Below are positions 1 to 5,003 of a DNA stretch of 5,327 nt, one piece after another. Both the position numbers and the translations under genes were made by a program. Positions within the stretch are counted from its first letter, which is position 1, and every line of letters starts with the position of its first letter. A model generated the notes under the pieces. It was not told where the DNA came from and searched no databases. It worked only from the letters and a program-made list of their open reading frames with translations. The DNA comes from Acidobacteriota bacterium (GTDB taxonomy: Bacteria > Acidobacteriota > Vicinamibacteria > Vicinamibacterales > CAVVIG01), in NCBI GenBank assembly GCA_003223775.1, contig QHWK01000228.1, forward strand, positions 1 to 5,327. The letters run 5' to 3'.

Positions 1-1
1 G

Positions 2-247
2 GACCCGGCGGTGGCTGTGCCGGGGAGGAAAGTCACCGCGGTCGAAACCACCAGCGGCTCGCGGTACGACACGACGACGGCGACCAACGGCGGCTACACG
101 ATGAAGGTGCCCGAAGGTACGTATCGCATCGAGATCGAGCTGCGGCCGGGTGAAGCGCTCGCAAAGCAGCCGCAGCCGACCAAAGTGAACAACAGCGATC
201 TCGATCCCGGCCGCGACTTCGTGATCACGGTGAAGCGGACGAGCTGA
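2..247 (+). CDS. Carboxypeptidase-regulatory-like domain protein, C-terminal part (left end outside window)
   Basis: This reading frame is open from base 2 to a TGA at 245-247 and gives 81 visible residues, so the true start lies to the left of the window. The visible part looks like the end of a carboxypeptidase-regulatory-like (transthyretin/Cna-B type) beta-sandwich. It has the usual series of an early PGRKVTAV strand, a threonine-rich strand, a turn NGGYTMKVPEGTYRIEIEL, and a final hydrophobic strand ending in DFVITVKRTS. Such domains are non-catalytic and usually sit in exported or outer-surface proteins. In Acidobacteriota, small exported proteins of this form are common, but the signal peptide or lipobox that would prove export is not visible here. 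A GTG at 11 is in frame, but reading begins upstream with D-P-A that continues the same strand, so 11 is not needed as a start. The gene is convergent with the flippase-like gene, and the two stop codons are only 6 bp apart. Confidence 0.75.
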   Translation, partial: DPAVAVPGRKVTAVETTSGSRYDTTTATNGGYTMKVPEGTYRIEIELRPGEALAKQPQPTKVNNSDLDPGRDFVITVKRTS

Positions 248-253
248 TCGGCC

Positions 254-1183
254 CTACAGCGCGGACGCCGCGCCGAGCGCGATGGCCGCGACGACCAGCG
301 CGCGCACGCGCCGCACGAGCGCCATCGTCAAGCCGACGGCGCCCGGTAAGCCCATCGAACTGAACAGCAGCGTGTAGACGCTCTCCGACGCGCCGAGCTG
401 GCCCGGCACGAAGAAAAAGGCGATGGTGATGAACTTCACCGAGCCTTCGACGACGAGCGCGTCGAGCGCGGACCACGCGAACCCGAGCGCGCGAACGGTG
501 ACGAAGATCTCGGCCGCGAGCAGCAGCTGGCCGGCGAGCTCAATCGCGATCACCTGCGCCAGCCGCCGCGGCTCGCGGTGCATGAAGCCGACCATGACGC
601 GCTCGACTGGATCGATGCGAATCGCCGCCGCCTTCGCGCCGACGCCGCGGACGATCGGCGCGATGAGGCCGACGCCGGTCGCCGCTGCCGCTGCGAAGCC
701 GAGCGTGAATGCCGCCATCGCGGCGACGATGCCGACGGCCGGCCGGCGGAGGCCGAGCGGAAGCACGCCGCGCCCCAGCAGCAGCGACAATGCGCCGGCG
801 GCCATCCACGCGGACGTCAGCGTGTAGACGAGATACTCGACGGCGACGCCGCCGAACGCCGCTGCGCCCGACAGCCCCTGCTTCGTCAGCAGCCACCCTT
901 TCGCCGGCTCCGCAAGGAACGGGCCGGTGAAGGTGAGCATCTCGATCGCTTCGCCGGAGAGGCGCACTCGGAGCACGTCGGCGTACGAAAGCCCGTCGAC
1001 GCTGCGCCAGAGCGCGGCGGCGCGCACGGCGATGTGCGCGAAGTACAGCGCCGACACGACGGCGAGCGCGGGGCCGACGCGGCGCAGCAGATCGGCGACC
1101 GACGCGATGCCGACCTGCCGGACGAGGACGACGATCACGGCGACGCCGCCGGCGAGGAGCGCGACGCGAACCGCGCGCGGCAT
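254..1183 (-). CDS. Lysylphosphatidylglycerol synthase TM-type (flippase-like) integral membrane protein
   Basis: The protein has 309 residues and is very hydrophobic, with about seven membrane spans: near 6-21, 37-58, one around EYLVYTLTSAWMAAG, one around VGIVAAMAAFTLGFAA, one around VIAIELAGQLLLAAEIFV, one around FITIAFFFVPG, and a C-terminal helix. Near residues 260-267 the segment PGQLGASE, followed by a hydrophobic helix and an arginine-containing last helix, matches the conserved P-G-x-L-G-x-x-E motif of the LPG_synthase_TM / UPF0104 family. That family contains the membrane half of MprF and many stand-alone proteins presumed to handle lipids in the inner membrane. The substrate here cannot be read from sequence. 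I chose ATG 1183 because MPRAVRVALL leads straight into the first helix, as in relatives. The frame is open 60 codons further upstream, but that stretch translates repeat DNA into biased F/L/P-rich protein. No Shine-Dalgarno is visible before 1183. It is the last gene of the minus-strand unit. Confidence 0.85.
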   Translation of the reverse strand: MPRAVRVALLAGGVAVIVVLVRQVGIASVADLLRRVGPALAVVSALYFAHIAVRAAALWRSVDGLSYADVLRVRLSGEAIEMLTFTGPFLAEPAKGWLLTKQGLSGAAAFGGVAVEYLVYTLTSAWMAAGALSLLLGRGVLPLGLRRPAVGIVAAMAAFTLGFAAAAATGVGLIAPIVRGVGAKAAAIRIDPVERVMVGFMHREPRRLAQVIAIELAGQLLLAAEIFVTVRALGFAWSALDALVVEGSVKFITIAFFFVPGQLGASESVYTLLFSSMGLPGAVGLTMALVRRVRALVVAAIALGAASAL

Positions 1184-1190
1184 CAGCGAA

Positions 1191-1440
1191 CGGAAAGGCA
1201 GGAGGGCAGGAAGGCAGAAGGGCAGGAATTCAAGGCAGGAAGGCGGCAGGGGCGGAATGACGAAGGCAGAAGGACGCGAAGGCAGAAAGGTGAAGGCAGA
1301 AAGGCGAAGGCAGAAAGGCGAAGGCAGAAAGGGCGTCCATCCCTCAACCTTGCAGCCTTCCAACCCTCGTCATTCCATCCCTCCAGGCTTCTTGCCTTGA
1401 ATTTCTGCGTTCCTGCCCTTCTGCCTTCCTGCCTTTCTCA
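1191..1440. repeat. Imperfect long inverted repeat with purine-rich and pyrimidine-rich arms
   Basis: The gap between the metallophosphoesterase stop and the flippase-like start is not random sequence. The left arm (about 1191-1263) is purine-rich on the plus strand and the right arm (about 1367-1440) is its imperfect reverse complement. Matching blocks include AAGGCAGAAGGGCAGGAA at 1211-1228 against the complement of 1410-1427 (18 of 18), ATTCAAGGCA near 1228-1237 against the complement of about 1393-1402, and GGAATGACGA at 1254-1263 against the complement of 1367-1376. Small indels of about 7-8 bp separate the blocks. The outer edges may extend further, with TCAGCG at 1183-1188 and CGCTGA at 1445-1450. 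On the minus-strand transcript the arms could fold into a long hairpin. There is no transposase or obvious target duplication, so its origin is unknown. Confidence 0.8.
1277..1332. repeat. Four tandem copies of a 14-bp unit (CGAAGGCAGAAAGG)
   Basis: Four head-to-tail copies lie at 1277-1290, 1291-1304, 1305-1318 and 1319-1332. They are identical except that copy two begins with T instead of C. A partial, diverged copy (CGAAGGCAGAAGGACG) precedes them at 1261-1276. The unit length is not a multiple of three, and the array lies between genes, in the loop side of the larger inverted repeat. Near-identical copies suggest recent expansion by slippage or recombination, so copy number may vary between strains. 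Confidence 0.9.
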
Positions 1441-2181
1441 CACGCGCTGACGATCGGGCATCGGCACGTATCTCGCCTGGCGAAAGATCTCGGCCATCCA
1501 GTCGGCTTCCGGATACGGCGTCGCTTTCAGACGCGCGATTTCCTTCTCCACGTCGTACTCGACGCGGCGGATCGTCACCTGGCCATCGTCGATCACGGCA
1601 TAGGCCGCGCGCGGATCGCCGTCGTAGGACATCGACACGCTGCCCGAGTTCGCGATCGTGAGCGAGGGCAGGCGGCGGACGAATGACACGTGAATGTGTC
1701 CGTACACCACGACACGCGTGCCGAGGCCGCCGTAGACGCGCGCGAGCTCTTCGTCCGACGCGTTGGCGGCCGGCGATCGCCACGCATCGTCGGGACCGGC
1801 GTGGACGACGGTGACGTCGCCGGAGGACCACCTGATCGGCAGCGCGCGCAGCCAGGCGAGGCGGTCGCGTCCGATCGCGTCGAGCGAAGCGGGGATCACC
1901 TGCGTGAGCAGCATGTCGCGCATGCGTTCGAACTGCGGCGCGGCGAGCACCTCGGCGAGACGCTCCGGCCGCCACAGCATCTCGTCGGCGTTGCCGTACA
2001 CGCCGGGCCAGCCGAGCGCGCGGATGCGATCGATCACGTCCGGCGGCCGCGATCCCGTGCCGACCAGATCGCCGCCGTGGACGACGAGATCGGCGCCGAC
2101 CTGGCCGAGATCGGCGACGACCGCCTCGAAGGCGGCGACGTTGTCGTGGACGTCGGAGACCACGGCGATGCGCATGGACAT
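1438..2181 (-). CDS. Calcineurin-like metallophosphoesterase (YfcE/MJ0936-type)
   Basis: The product has 247 residues, a normal length for small single-domain cytoplasmic phosphodiesterases of the Metallophos_2 group. All expected two-metal motifs are present in order: SDVHDN with D10 and H12, GGDLVG with D38, YGNAD with N64, VVHAGP with H127, and YGHIH with H162 and H164. The motif conventionally written GNH[DE] is GNAD here, so the usual histidine is alanine. Variation at this position also occurs in YfcE-like members. An N-S-G-S segment and the tail of the type RRVEYDVEKEIARLKA are typical of the family. The fold predicts metal-dependent phosphoester hydrolysis, but the substrate is unknown. 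ATG 2181 is 6 bp after the VOC stop, with only a weak TAGG-like ribosome site, which suggests translational coupling. A second ATG two codons on (2175) is also possible. The composite repeat begins at its stop codon. Confidence 0.92.
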   Translation of the reverse strand: MSMRIAVVSDVHDNVAAFEAVVADLGQVGADLVVHGGDLVGTGSRPPDVIDRIRALGWPGVYGNADEMLWRPERLAEVLAAPQFERMRDMLLTQVIPASLDAIGRDRLAWLRALPIRWSSGDVTVVHAGPDDAWRSPAANASDEELARVYGGLGTRVVVYGHIHVSFVRRLPSLTIANSGSVSMSYDGDPRAAYAVIDDGQVTIRRVEYDVEKEIARLKATPYPEADWMAEIFRQARYVPMPDRQRV

Positions 2182-2187
2182 CGACGC

Positions 2188-2700
2188 CTACCGCGGGTGG
2201 TGCAGCGTCAGATGGAAGCCGTCGGGATCGTCGATCGCGACGCTGCGCCCGCCCCACGGTTCGTCGGCGGGTGCGGACGCGAGCGGATGGCCGCTCGCCT
2301 TGATGCGCGCGGCGAGCGCGTCGATGTCCTGCACCGTCGTGCACCAGATGCGGACGGCGACGCCGCGCTCGCGATCGCGCCCTTTCTTCCAGTCGTCCTG
2401 CGTCAGGCCGATGCGGCAGACGCCGGCCTTCAGCATCACGCCCTGCAGCACGCCGTTCTCGTCGGTGTACCGCTCTTCGGCGAGGAAGCCCAGCATGCTG
2501 GTGTAAAAGCGGATGCTGCGTTCGATGTCGCTGACGGTGAGGATCGGTTCGATCGATCGGAGGCGCAGCGTCTCGAACGCGTTCGTGCGCCGATCGGGCT
2601 GGCTGCGCGCGCCGGATCGCGCGGATGGTGCAGCCGTCTTTCCCTTCCGCGCGCGCGTCGCGCGCGCCGCGGTCTTCTTCGTGCGGGCCGTCCGAGCCAT
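2188..2700 (-). CDS. VOC-superfamily (glyoxalase/bleomycin-resistance fold) protein with basic N-terminal tail
   Basis: The protein has 170 residues. Residues 2-38 form an alanine/threonine/arginine/lysine tail with 13 basic residues and a single acid (D36), probably disordered. From about residue 48 a complete VOC domain follows: a first module with ILTVSDIERSIRFYTSMLGF, a linking helix DIDALAARIKASGHP, and a last strand DDPDGFHLTLHHP. VOC proteins use paired beta-alpha-beta-beta-beta modules as glyoxalases, dioxygenases or drug-binding proteins. In many metal-dependent members the last strand carries a glutamate (DPDGxxxEL). Here that position is threonine, so classical glyoxalase I activity is doubtful and ligand binding is as likely. 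ATG 2700 was chosen because AGGAGG lies 4 bp upstream, whereas the frame to 2805 crosses a hairpin. The tail is therefore probably translated. It is cotranscribed with the metallophosphoesterase 6 bp downstream. Confidence 0.88.
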   Translation of the reverse strand: MARTARTKKTAARATRARKGKTAAPSARSGARSQPDRRTNAFETLRLRSIEPILTVSDIERSIRFYTSMLGFLAEERYTDENGVLQGVMLKAGVCRIGLTQDDWKKGRDRERGVAVRIWCTTVQDIDALAARIKASGHPLASAPADEPWGGRSVAIDDPDGFHLTLHHPR

Positions 2701-2704
2701 CGTC

Positions 2705-2710
2705 CCTCCT
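2705..2710 (-). promoter_or_regulatory. Shine-Dalgarno AGGAGG for the basic-tailed VOC gene
   Basis: A perfect AGGAGG on the minus strand is followed after four bases (GACG) by ATG 2700. It decides the start over the longer open frame to 2805 and implies that the basic tail is part of the protein. Confidence 0.85.
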
Positions 2711-2772
2711 GTAGACAAGGAATGGGGACCGTCGACTCGCGAGCCTGCGCGGGGGATCGCGGCTGCGCGGTC

Positions 2773-2801
2773 CGGATCGCCGCGCGGTCCGCGGCGATCC
2801 G
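2773..2801 (-). terminator. Perfect 12-bp stem hairpin between exported-protein and VOC genes
   Basis: CGGATCGCCGCG (2773-2784) and CGCGGCGATCCG (2790-2801) are exact reverse complements separated by the 5-nt loop CGGTC. The hairpin starts 16 nt beyond the stop codon of the exported-protein gene on the minus strand and ends about 70 bp before the VOC start. There is no T-tract after it, so it is not a classical intrinsic terminator. It could be a Rho-independent-like end, an mRNA-stabilising 3' structure, or a processing site within the unit. The structure is certain at the sequence level, but its role is inferred. Confidence 0.55.
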
Positions 2802-2817
2802 ACAAGGCGCGATCGGG

Positions 2818-3375
2818 TTAGCTGCCGGGCGTCATGATGTGCGCCGTCGACGTGCCGGCGTTCATGATCCACGCGCCGCCCTGGCGCGGGTTGTCGGGCA
2901 GCCCGATCGACTGGGTGGTGGCGCCCGGCACGGCGATCGTCGTATGGACGCGCGCCGGCGCGTGATCCTTGTCAGGGCCGTTCATCGTCAGCCACACCGA
3001 CCCGAATTCCGGCTTTGCGCGGGTGCCGTTCGCTTCGGCGGCGTCGATCGCCTTCTGCCGCTCGGCCTTGTCGGGCATCGCCTCGAACTTCCGGTTCTGC
3101 GCGACGCGGTCGAGATTGCCGAGGCTCGTGCACTGCACCGAGAAGGGCTGCTCTCCGGGATCGCCCGATCGGTCGTAGCAGACCAGCCGGTTGGTCCCCT
3201 TCTTCAGCGTCTCGTAGGTGCCGTCGGCCTTCCATTTGATGACCGTGGCCGCTTCCTTCGCGTTGCGCGGCGCCGGGGAGAGCGCGCGCTCGATCGCCGC
3301 GTCGGGTGTGCTCTGCGCAACCGCGCCGATCGATACCGCCAGCGCTCCGAGAACGAACAGGATCGTGCGTTTCAT
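2818..3375 (-). CDS. Exported protein of unknown function, 185 aa
   Basis: The product begins MKRTILFVLGALAVSIGAVA, a clear Sec signal peptide with a likely signal peptidase I cut after A20 (AVA|QS). The mature part, about 165 residues, is soluble and has two cysteines (C66, C82) 16 residues apart that could form a disulfide outside the cytoplasm. It contains a run NRKFEAMPDKAERQKAIDAAEANG that is probably helical and a C-terminal segment GGAWIMNAGTSTAHIMTPGS. I recognise no enzyme motif. The style resembles conserved exported proteins of unknown function seen in Acidobacteriota, but this is recollection, not a search. ATG 3375 was chosen because GGAGG at 3381-3385 sits 5 bp before it and the signal peptide starts there. 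The longer frame to 3489 adds 38 residues without these signals. It is the first gene of the minus-strand unit. Confidence 0.8.
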   Translation of the reverse strand: MKRTILFVLGALAVSIGAVAQSTPDAAIERALSPAPRNAKEAATVIKWKADGTYETLKKGTNRLVCYDRSGDPGEQPFSVQCTSLGNLDRVAQNRKFEAMPDKAERQKAIDAAEANGTRAKPEFGSVWLTMNGPDKDHAPARVHTTIAVPGATTQSIGLPDNPRQGGAWIMNAGTSTAHIMTPGS

Positions 3376-3380
3376 CAAGA

Positions 3381-3385
3381 CCTCC
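3381..3385 (-). promoter_or_regulatory. Shine-Dalgarno GGAGG for the exported-protein gene
   Basis: GGAGG on the minus strand, followed by TCTTG and ATG 3375, gives 5-nt spacing. It fixes the start directly in front of the signal peptide. Confidence 0.8.
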
Positions 3386-3426
3386 AGGTTGACACGCCTC
3401 GACGTCCAGGCTTCGAGTGTGACAGC

Positions 3427-3432
3427 ACTATA
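3427..3432 (-). promoter_or_regulatory. Possible -10 element (TATAGT) of the minus-strand unit
   Basis: TATAGT lies in one of the few AT-rich spots of the 168-bp divergent gap between the exported-protein gene and the VOC remnant. It would give a leader of roughly 45 nt. The hexamer 17 bp upstream (CGCCGC) does not resemble a -35 box, so this is a weak call. Confidence 0.3.
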
Positions 3433-3543
3433 AGACGTCAGGGCCCGCGGCGGCGATTCACGACACGGACGGCCAGGTCGCGAACGCACAGCCTACCGTA
3501 CCCTTCCCGTCGGCTGCTACTCTGCATTCGAGAGGTCCCGCAC

Positions 3544-3774
3544 ATGCTGAAGCAGTCGCGCATCGTTCCCTACATCCCGGTCGCCGACGTCGCGCGCGCG
3601 CGGAAATTCTATGAGGACAAGATCGGCCTGACGCCCAGGGAAACCTACGCCGGCGGCGTGATCTACGAGTGCGGCAGCGGCTCGTGGGTATTCATGTATC
3701 CCTCGCCCGGCGCCGGGAGGTCGAAGGCGAGCACGGCGTTCTGGGACATCCTCGCGATCAGCCAGCGGACGTGA
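3544..3774 (+). pseudogene. Truncated VOC-superfamily protein (N-terminal half only, 76 aa)
   Basis: From ATG 3544, with AGAGG at 3531-3535 eight bases upstream, the frame encodes a good first VOC module: IVPYIPVADVARARKFYEDK, then IGLTPRETYAGGVIYECGSG, then a strand WVFMYPSPGAG and the start of the second module SKASTAFWDI. Relatives run to about 120-130 residues, with a second metal-binding and dimer-forming module ending in a DPDGN-type strand. Here homology stops near residue 69 and a TGA follows at 3772-3774. The remaining plus-strand sequence is the tail of the convergent DoxX-like gene, so the second half is absent rather than frameshifted nearby. I read it as a decayed gene whose 3' part was deleted or replaced. 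A functional single-module protein that pairs with itself or another VOC protein is possible but less likely. Confidence 0.7.
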
Positions 3775-3776
3775 CG

Positions 3777-3800
3777 CGTGCGCAGCGTCAGCTGCGCACG
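3777..3800. terminator. Perfect 10-bp stem hairpin at a convergent gene junction
   Basis: CGTGCGCAGC (3777-3786) and GCTGCGCACG (3791-3800) are exact reverse complements around the 4-nt loop GTCA. It starts 2 bp after the VOC remnant stop. The DoxX-like stop codon (3788-3790 on the minus strand) lies in the loop. Position and symmetry suit a bidirectional terminator, but neither side has a T-tract, so its efficiency is uncertain. Confidence 0.55.
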
Positions 3801-4195
3801 TCGAATTCCGCCGCGAGCCGCGCGAGCGCGAACGCGCCCAGCGCCAGCCCGAGATCGCGCAGCGCGACGTCGAAGTACGCCGGAATCGTCAGCAGGTTGA
3901 TGATGATCCCGCACAGCCATGCGCCGACGACGAGGCCGCCCACTGCCGGCATGAAGGCGACGAGCAGCCCGGCGACGACTTCGATCGCGCCCGCGGCGAG
4001 CATGAACGTGTGGCCCGACACCGGCAGCATCCGCGCGATCGCCGGCGACAGGTACTGATCCCAGTTCACCAGCACATGGAAGAACTTGTCGGCGCCGGCC
4101 AGAATCGGCGCCACCACGAACGCGAGGTGCAGGATCTGATACGCCTGATAGGCCGGACTCTGCGTGCGGACGGCAACTGAAGCGTTCGATGCCAT
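3788..4195 (-). CDS. DoxX-like four-helix inner-membrane protein
   Basis: The protein has 135 residues with four predicted membrane helices at about 21-39, 62-82, 84-104 and 108-127. After the first helix comes the signature AGADKFFHVLVNWDQYLSP. Together with a polar E72 in helix two (GAIEVVAG) and NLLTIPAYFDVALRDLGLALGA before helix four, this matches a group of small proteins often annotated as DoxX family or left as hypothetical. DoxX relatives include quinone-reactive membrane subunits and respiration-linked proteins, but the biochemical role of this subgroup is not established. ATG 4195 is preceded by AAGGAGG at 4201-4207. The longer frame to 4225 passes through this ribosome site. It follows the regulator by 73 bp on the same strand, so both are likely cotranscribed, and it converges on the VOC remnant. 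Confidence 0.85.
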   Translation of the reverse strand: MASNASVAVRTQSPAYQAYQILHLAFVVAPILAGADKFFHVLVNWDQYLSPAIARMLPVSGHTFMLAAGAIEVVAGLLVAFMPAVGGLVVGAWLCGIIINLLTIPAYFDVALRDLGLALGAFALARLAAEFDVRS

Positions 4196-4200
4196 AAGGG

Positions 4201-4207
4201 CCTCCTT
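4201..4207 (-). promoter_or_regulatory. Shine-Dalgarno AAGGAGG for the DoxX-like gene
   Basis: AAGGAGG on the minus strand is followed by CCCTT and ATG 4195, a 5-nt spacing. It selects 4195 over the upstream in-frame ATG at 4225. Confidence 0.85.
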
Positions 4208-4268
4208 CCCGTTCATCTGATGCAAAGAAGCCGCCGGGGTGCATCGAGGTGAAGGAGCGCAGGTGTGG

Positions 4269-4937
4269 TCAGCCGCGGGAGGCGGACGCGCCGCCGCGCG
4301 CGTCGCGATGGCCGCCGCCGATCGCGAAGCAGCAGCGCGGGCGGCCCGCGCGATCGCAGCACTCGCGCACCGGCGCGCCGACGAGCTCGTGCAGCAGGCT
4401 CTCGATCACGAGGCACACCGACGGATGCTTGTCGGTGAGCCCGGCGAGCGGACAGCCGGCGCCGTTGATCACGTAGCCGCCATTGCGCCGCGCGACGGCC
4501 GTGACCGCGCCGATCTGGTCGAGCAGGATGTCGTTCGCAGCCTTCACGCGCGCGTCCAGCGTCGACGCTCCGCGCGCCGGCCTCGCGAGGTCGGTCGCCA
4601 GGCTTCTGCCGACCTGGCGCATCGTCTTCCTCAACTCCCCCGGGCGTGATCCTTTCGCGAGGATGCGGAGCAGGTGCGTCAAGAGCGGAATGTAGGCGCC
4701 CGACAGGAGCTGCTCGACTTCGGCGGTCAGCTCGAAAATCAGCGACGGCCGCGTCGCGCCTTTTTTCTGACCCGCGCGCCGCACGAGACCGTCGCGCTCC
4801 ATCACAAGGAGCTGCGCGCGCACGGCGTTGGGCGTCAGCCTGAGCTGACTCGCGACCTCGTCCGCCGTCTGTCCGCCTCGCTGAAGAAGCGCAGCAATTC
4901 GGCCGCGGCTCGTTGCCAGGAACTGCCTCTTCAGCAT
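4269..4937 (-). CDS. COG2345-type winged helix-turn-helix regulator with cysteine-rich C-terminus
   Basis: The protein has 222 residues. Residues 4-60 form a winged helix-turn-helix: RGRIAALLQRGGQTADEVAS, then QLRLTPNAVRAQLLVMERDG as the turn and recognition helix, then LVRRAGQKKGATRPSLIFEL as the wing. A middle helical region follows (about 72-145). The C-terminus has GGYVINGAGCPLAGLTDKHP, then C175, the helix ESLLHELVGAPV, and the CC-x7-CC end. Cysteines are at 162, 175, 193, 194, 202 and 203. The C-x12-C spacing and H-P-x-V-C context are those of the predicted-regulator family COG2345, which includes Fe-S-sensing SufR. The later spacings differ from cyanobacterial SufR, so a ligand cannot be assigned. 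ATG 4937 starts at the fold. A GGAGG is about 16 bp upstream, which is far, and ATG 5003 is an alternative adding 22 residues. It is divergent from the exported protein at 5073 and probably regulates that gene and itself. Confidence 0.85.
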   Translation of the reverse strand: MLKRQFLATSRGRIAALLQRGGQTADEVASQLRLTPNAVRAQLLVMERDGLVRRAGQKKGATRPSLIFELTAEVEQLLSGAYIPLLTHLLRILAKGSRPGELRKTMRQVGRSLATDLARPARGASTLDARVKAANDILLDQIGAVTAVARRNGGYVINGAGCPLAGLTDKHPSVCLVIESLLHELVGAPVRECCDRAGRPRCCFAIGGGHRDARGGASASRG

Positions 4938-5003
4938 GTCGCCACGCTCGCCACCTCCGCAGACGAAGTGTGCAGGATGCGGTCCGCCGCTTGCTAGAAA
5001 CAT

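Noticed and set aside
248..253. Terminator between the two convergent genes at the left end
   Set aside because: Only 6 bp separate the stop codons and no stable inverted repeat is visible around them.
1184..1363. Sixty-residue N-terminal extension of the flippase-like protein
   Set aside because: It is translated from the repeat region, is F/L/P/S-biased, and is not expected in the family. The normal family start is at 1183.
1191..1440. CRISPR array or insertion sequence
   Set aside because: The tandem units are directly adjacent with no spacers, there are no cas genes, and there is no transposase frame or clear target-site duplication.
578..1450. Plus-strand open frame opposite the flippase-like gene
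   Set aside because: It has charged low-complexity composition (H/R/E/A-rich), lies antisense to clear membrane helices, and then translates the repeat array.
2701..2805. Longer N-terminus for the basic-tailed VOC protein
   Set aside because: It would run through the ribosome site and the 12-bp hairpin. AGGAGG at 2705-2710 supports 2700.
1370..2872. 500-codon minus-strand open frame
   Set aside because: It is an arginine-rich frame-shifted shadow of the metallophosphoesterase and VOC genes, without motifs of its own.
3389..3394. Perfect TTGACA on the plus strand
   Set aside because: No -10-like hexamer at 16-18 bp (TTCGAG is found instead), and it lies about 150 bp from the VOC remnant, within the leader of the opposite gene.
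1690..3774. Very long plus-strand open frame (694 codons) across the minus-strand genes
   Set aside because: It is antisense to the metallophosphoesterase, VOC and exported-protein genes, which have motifs, ribosome sites and signal peptides. Its composition is the R/A/D/G-rich type expected from the complement of GC-rich genes. Only its last 76 codons (from 3544) show real VOC homology.
4219..4245. GATGCA-N15-TGCATC inverted repeat between the regulator and DoxX-like genes
   Set aside because: Only 6-bp arms with a long GC-rich loop and no T-tract. It is too weak to call a terminator or operator, although it could affect DoxX translation.
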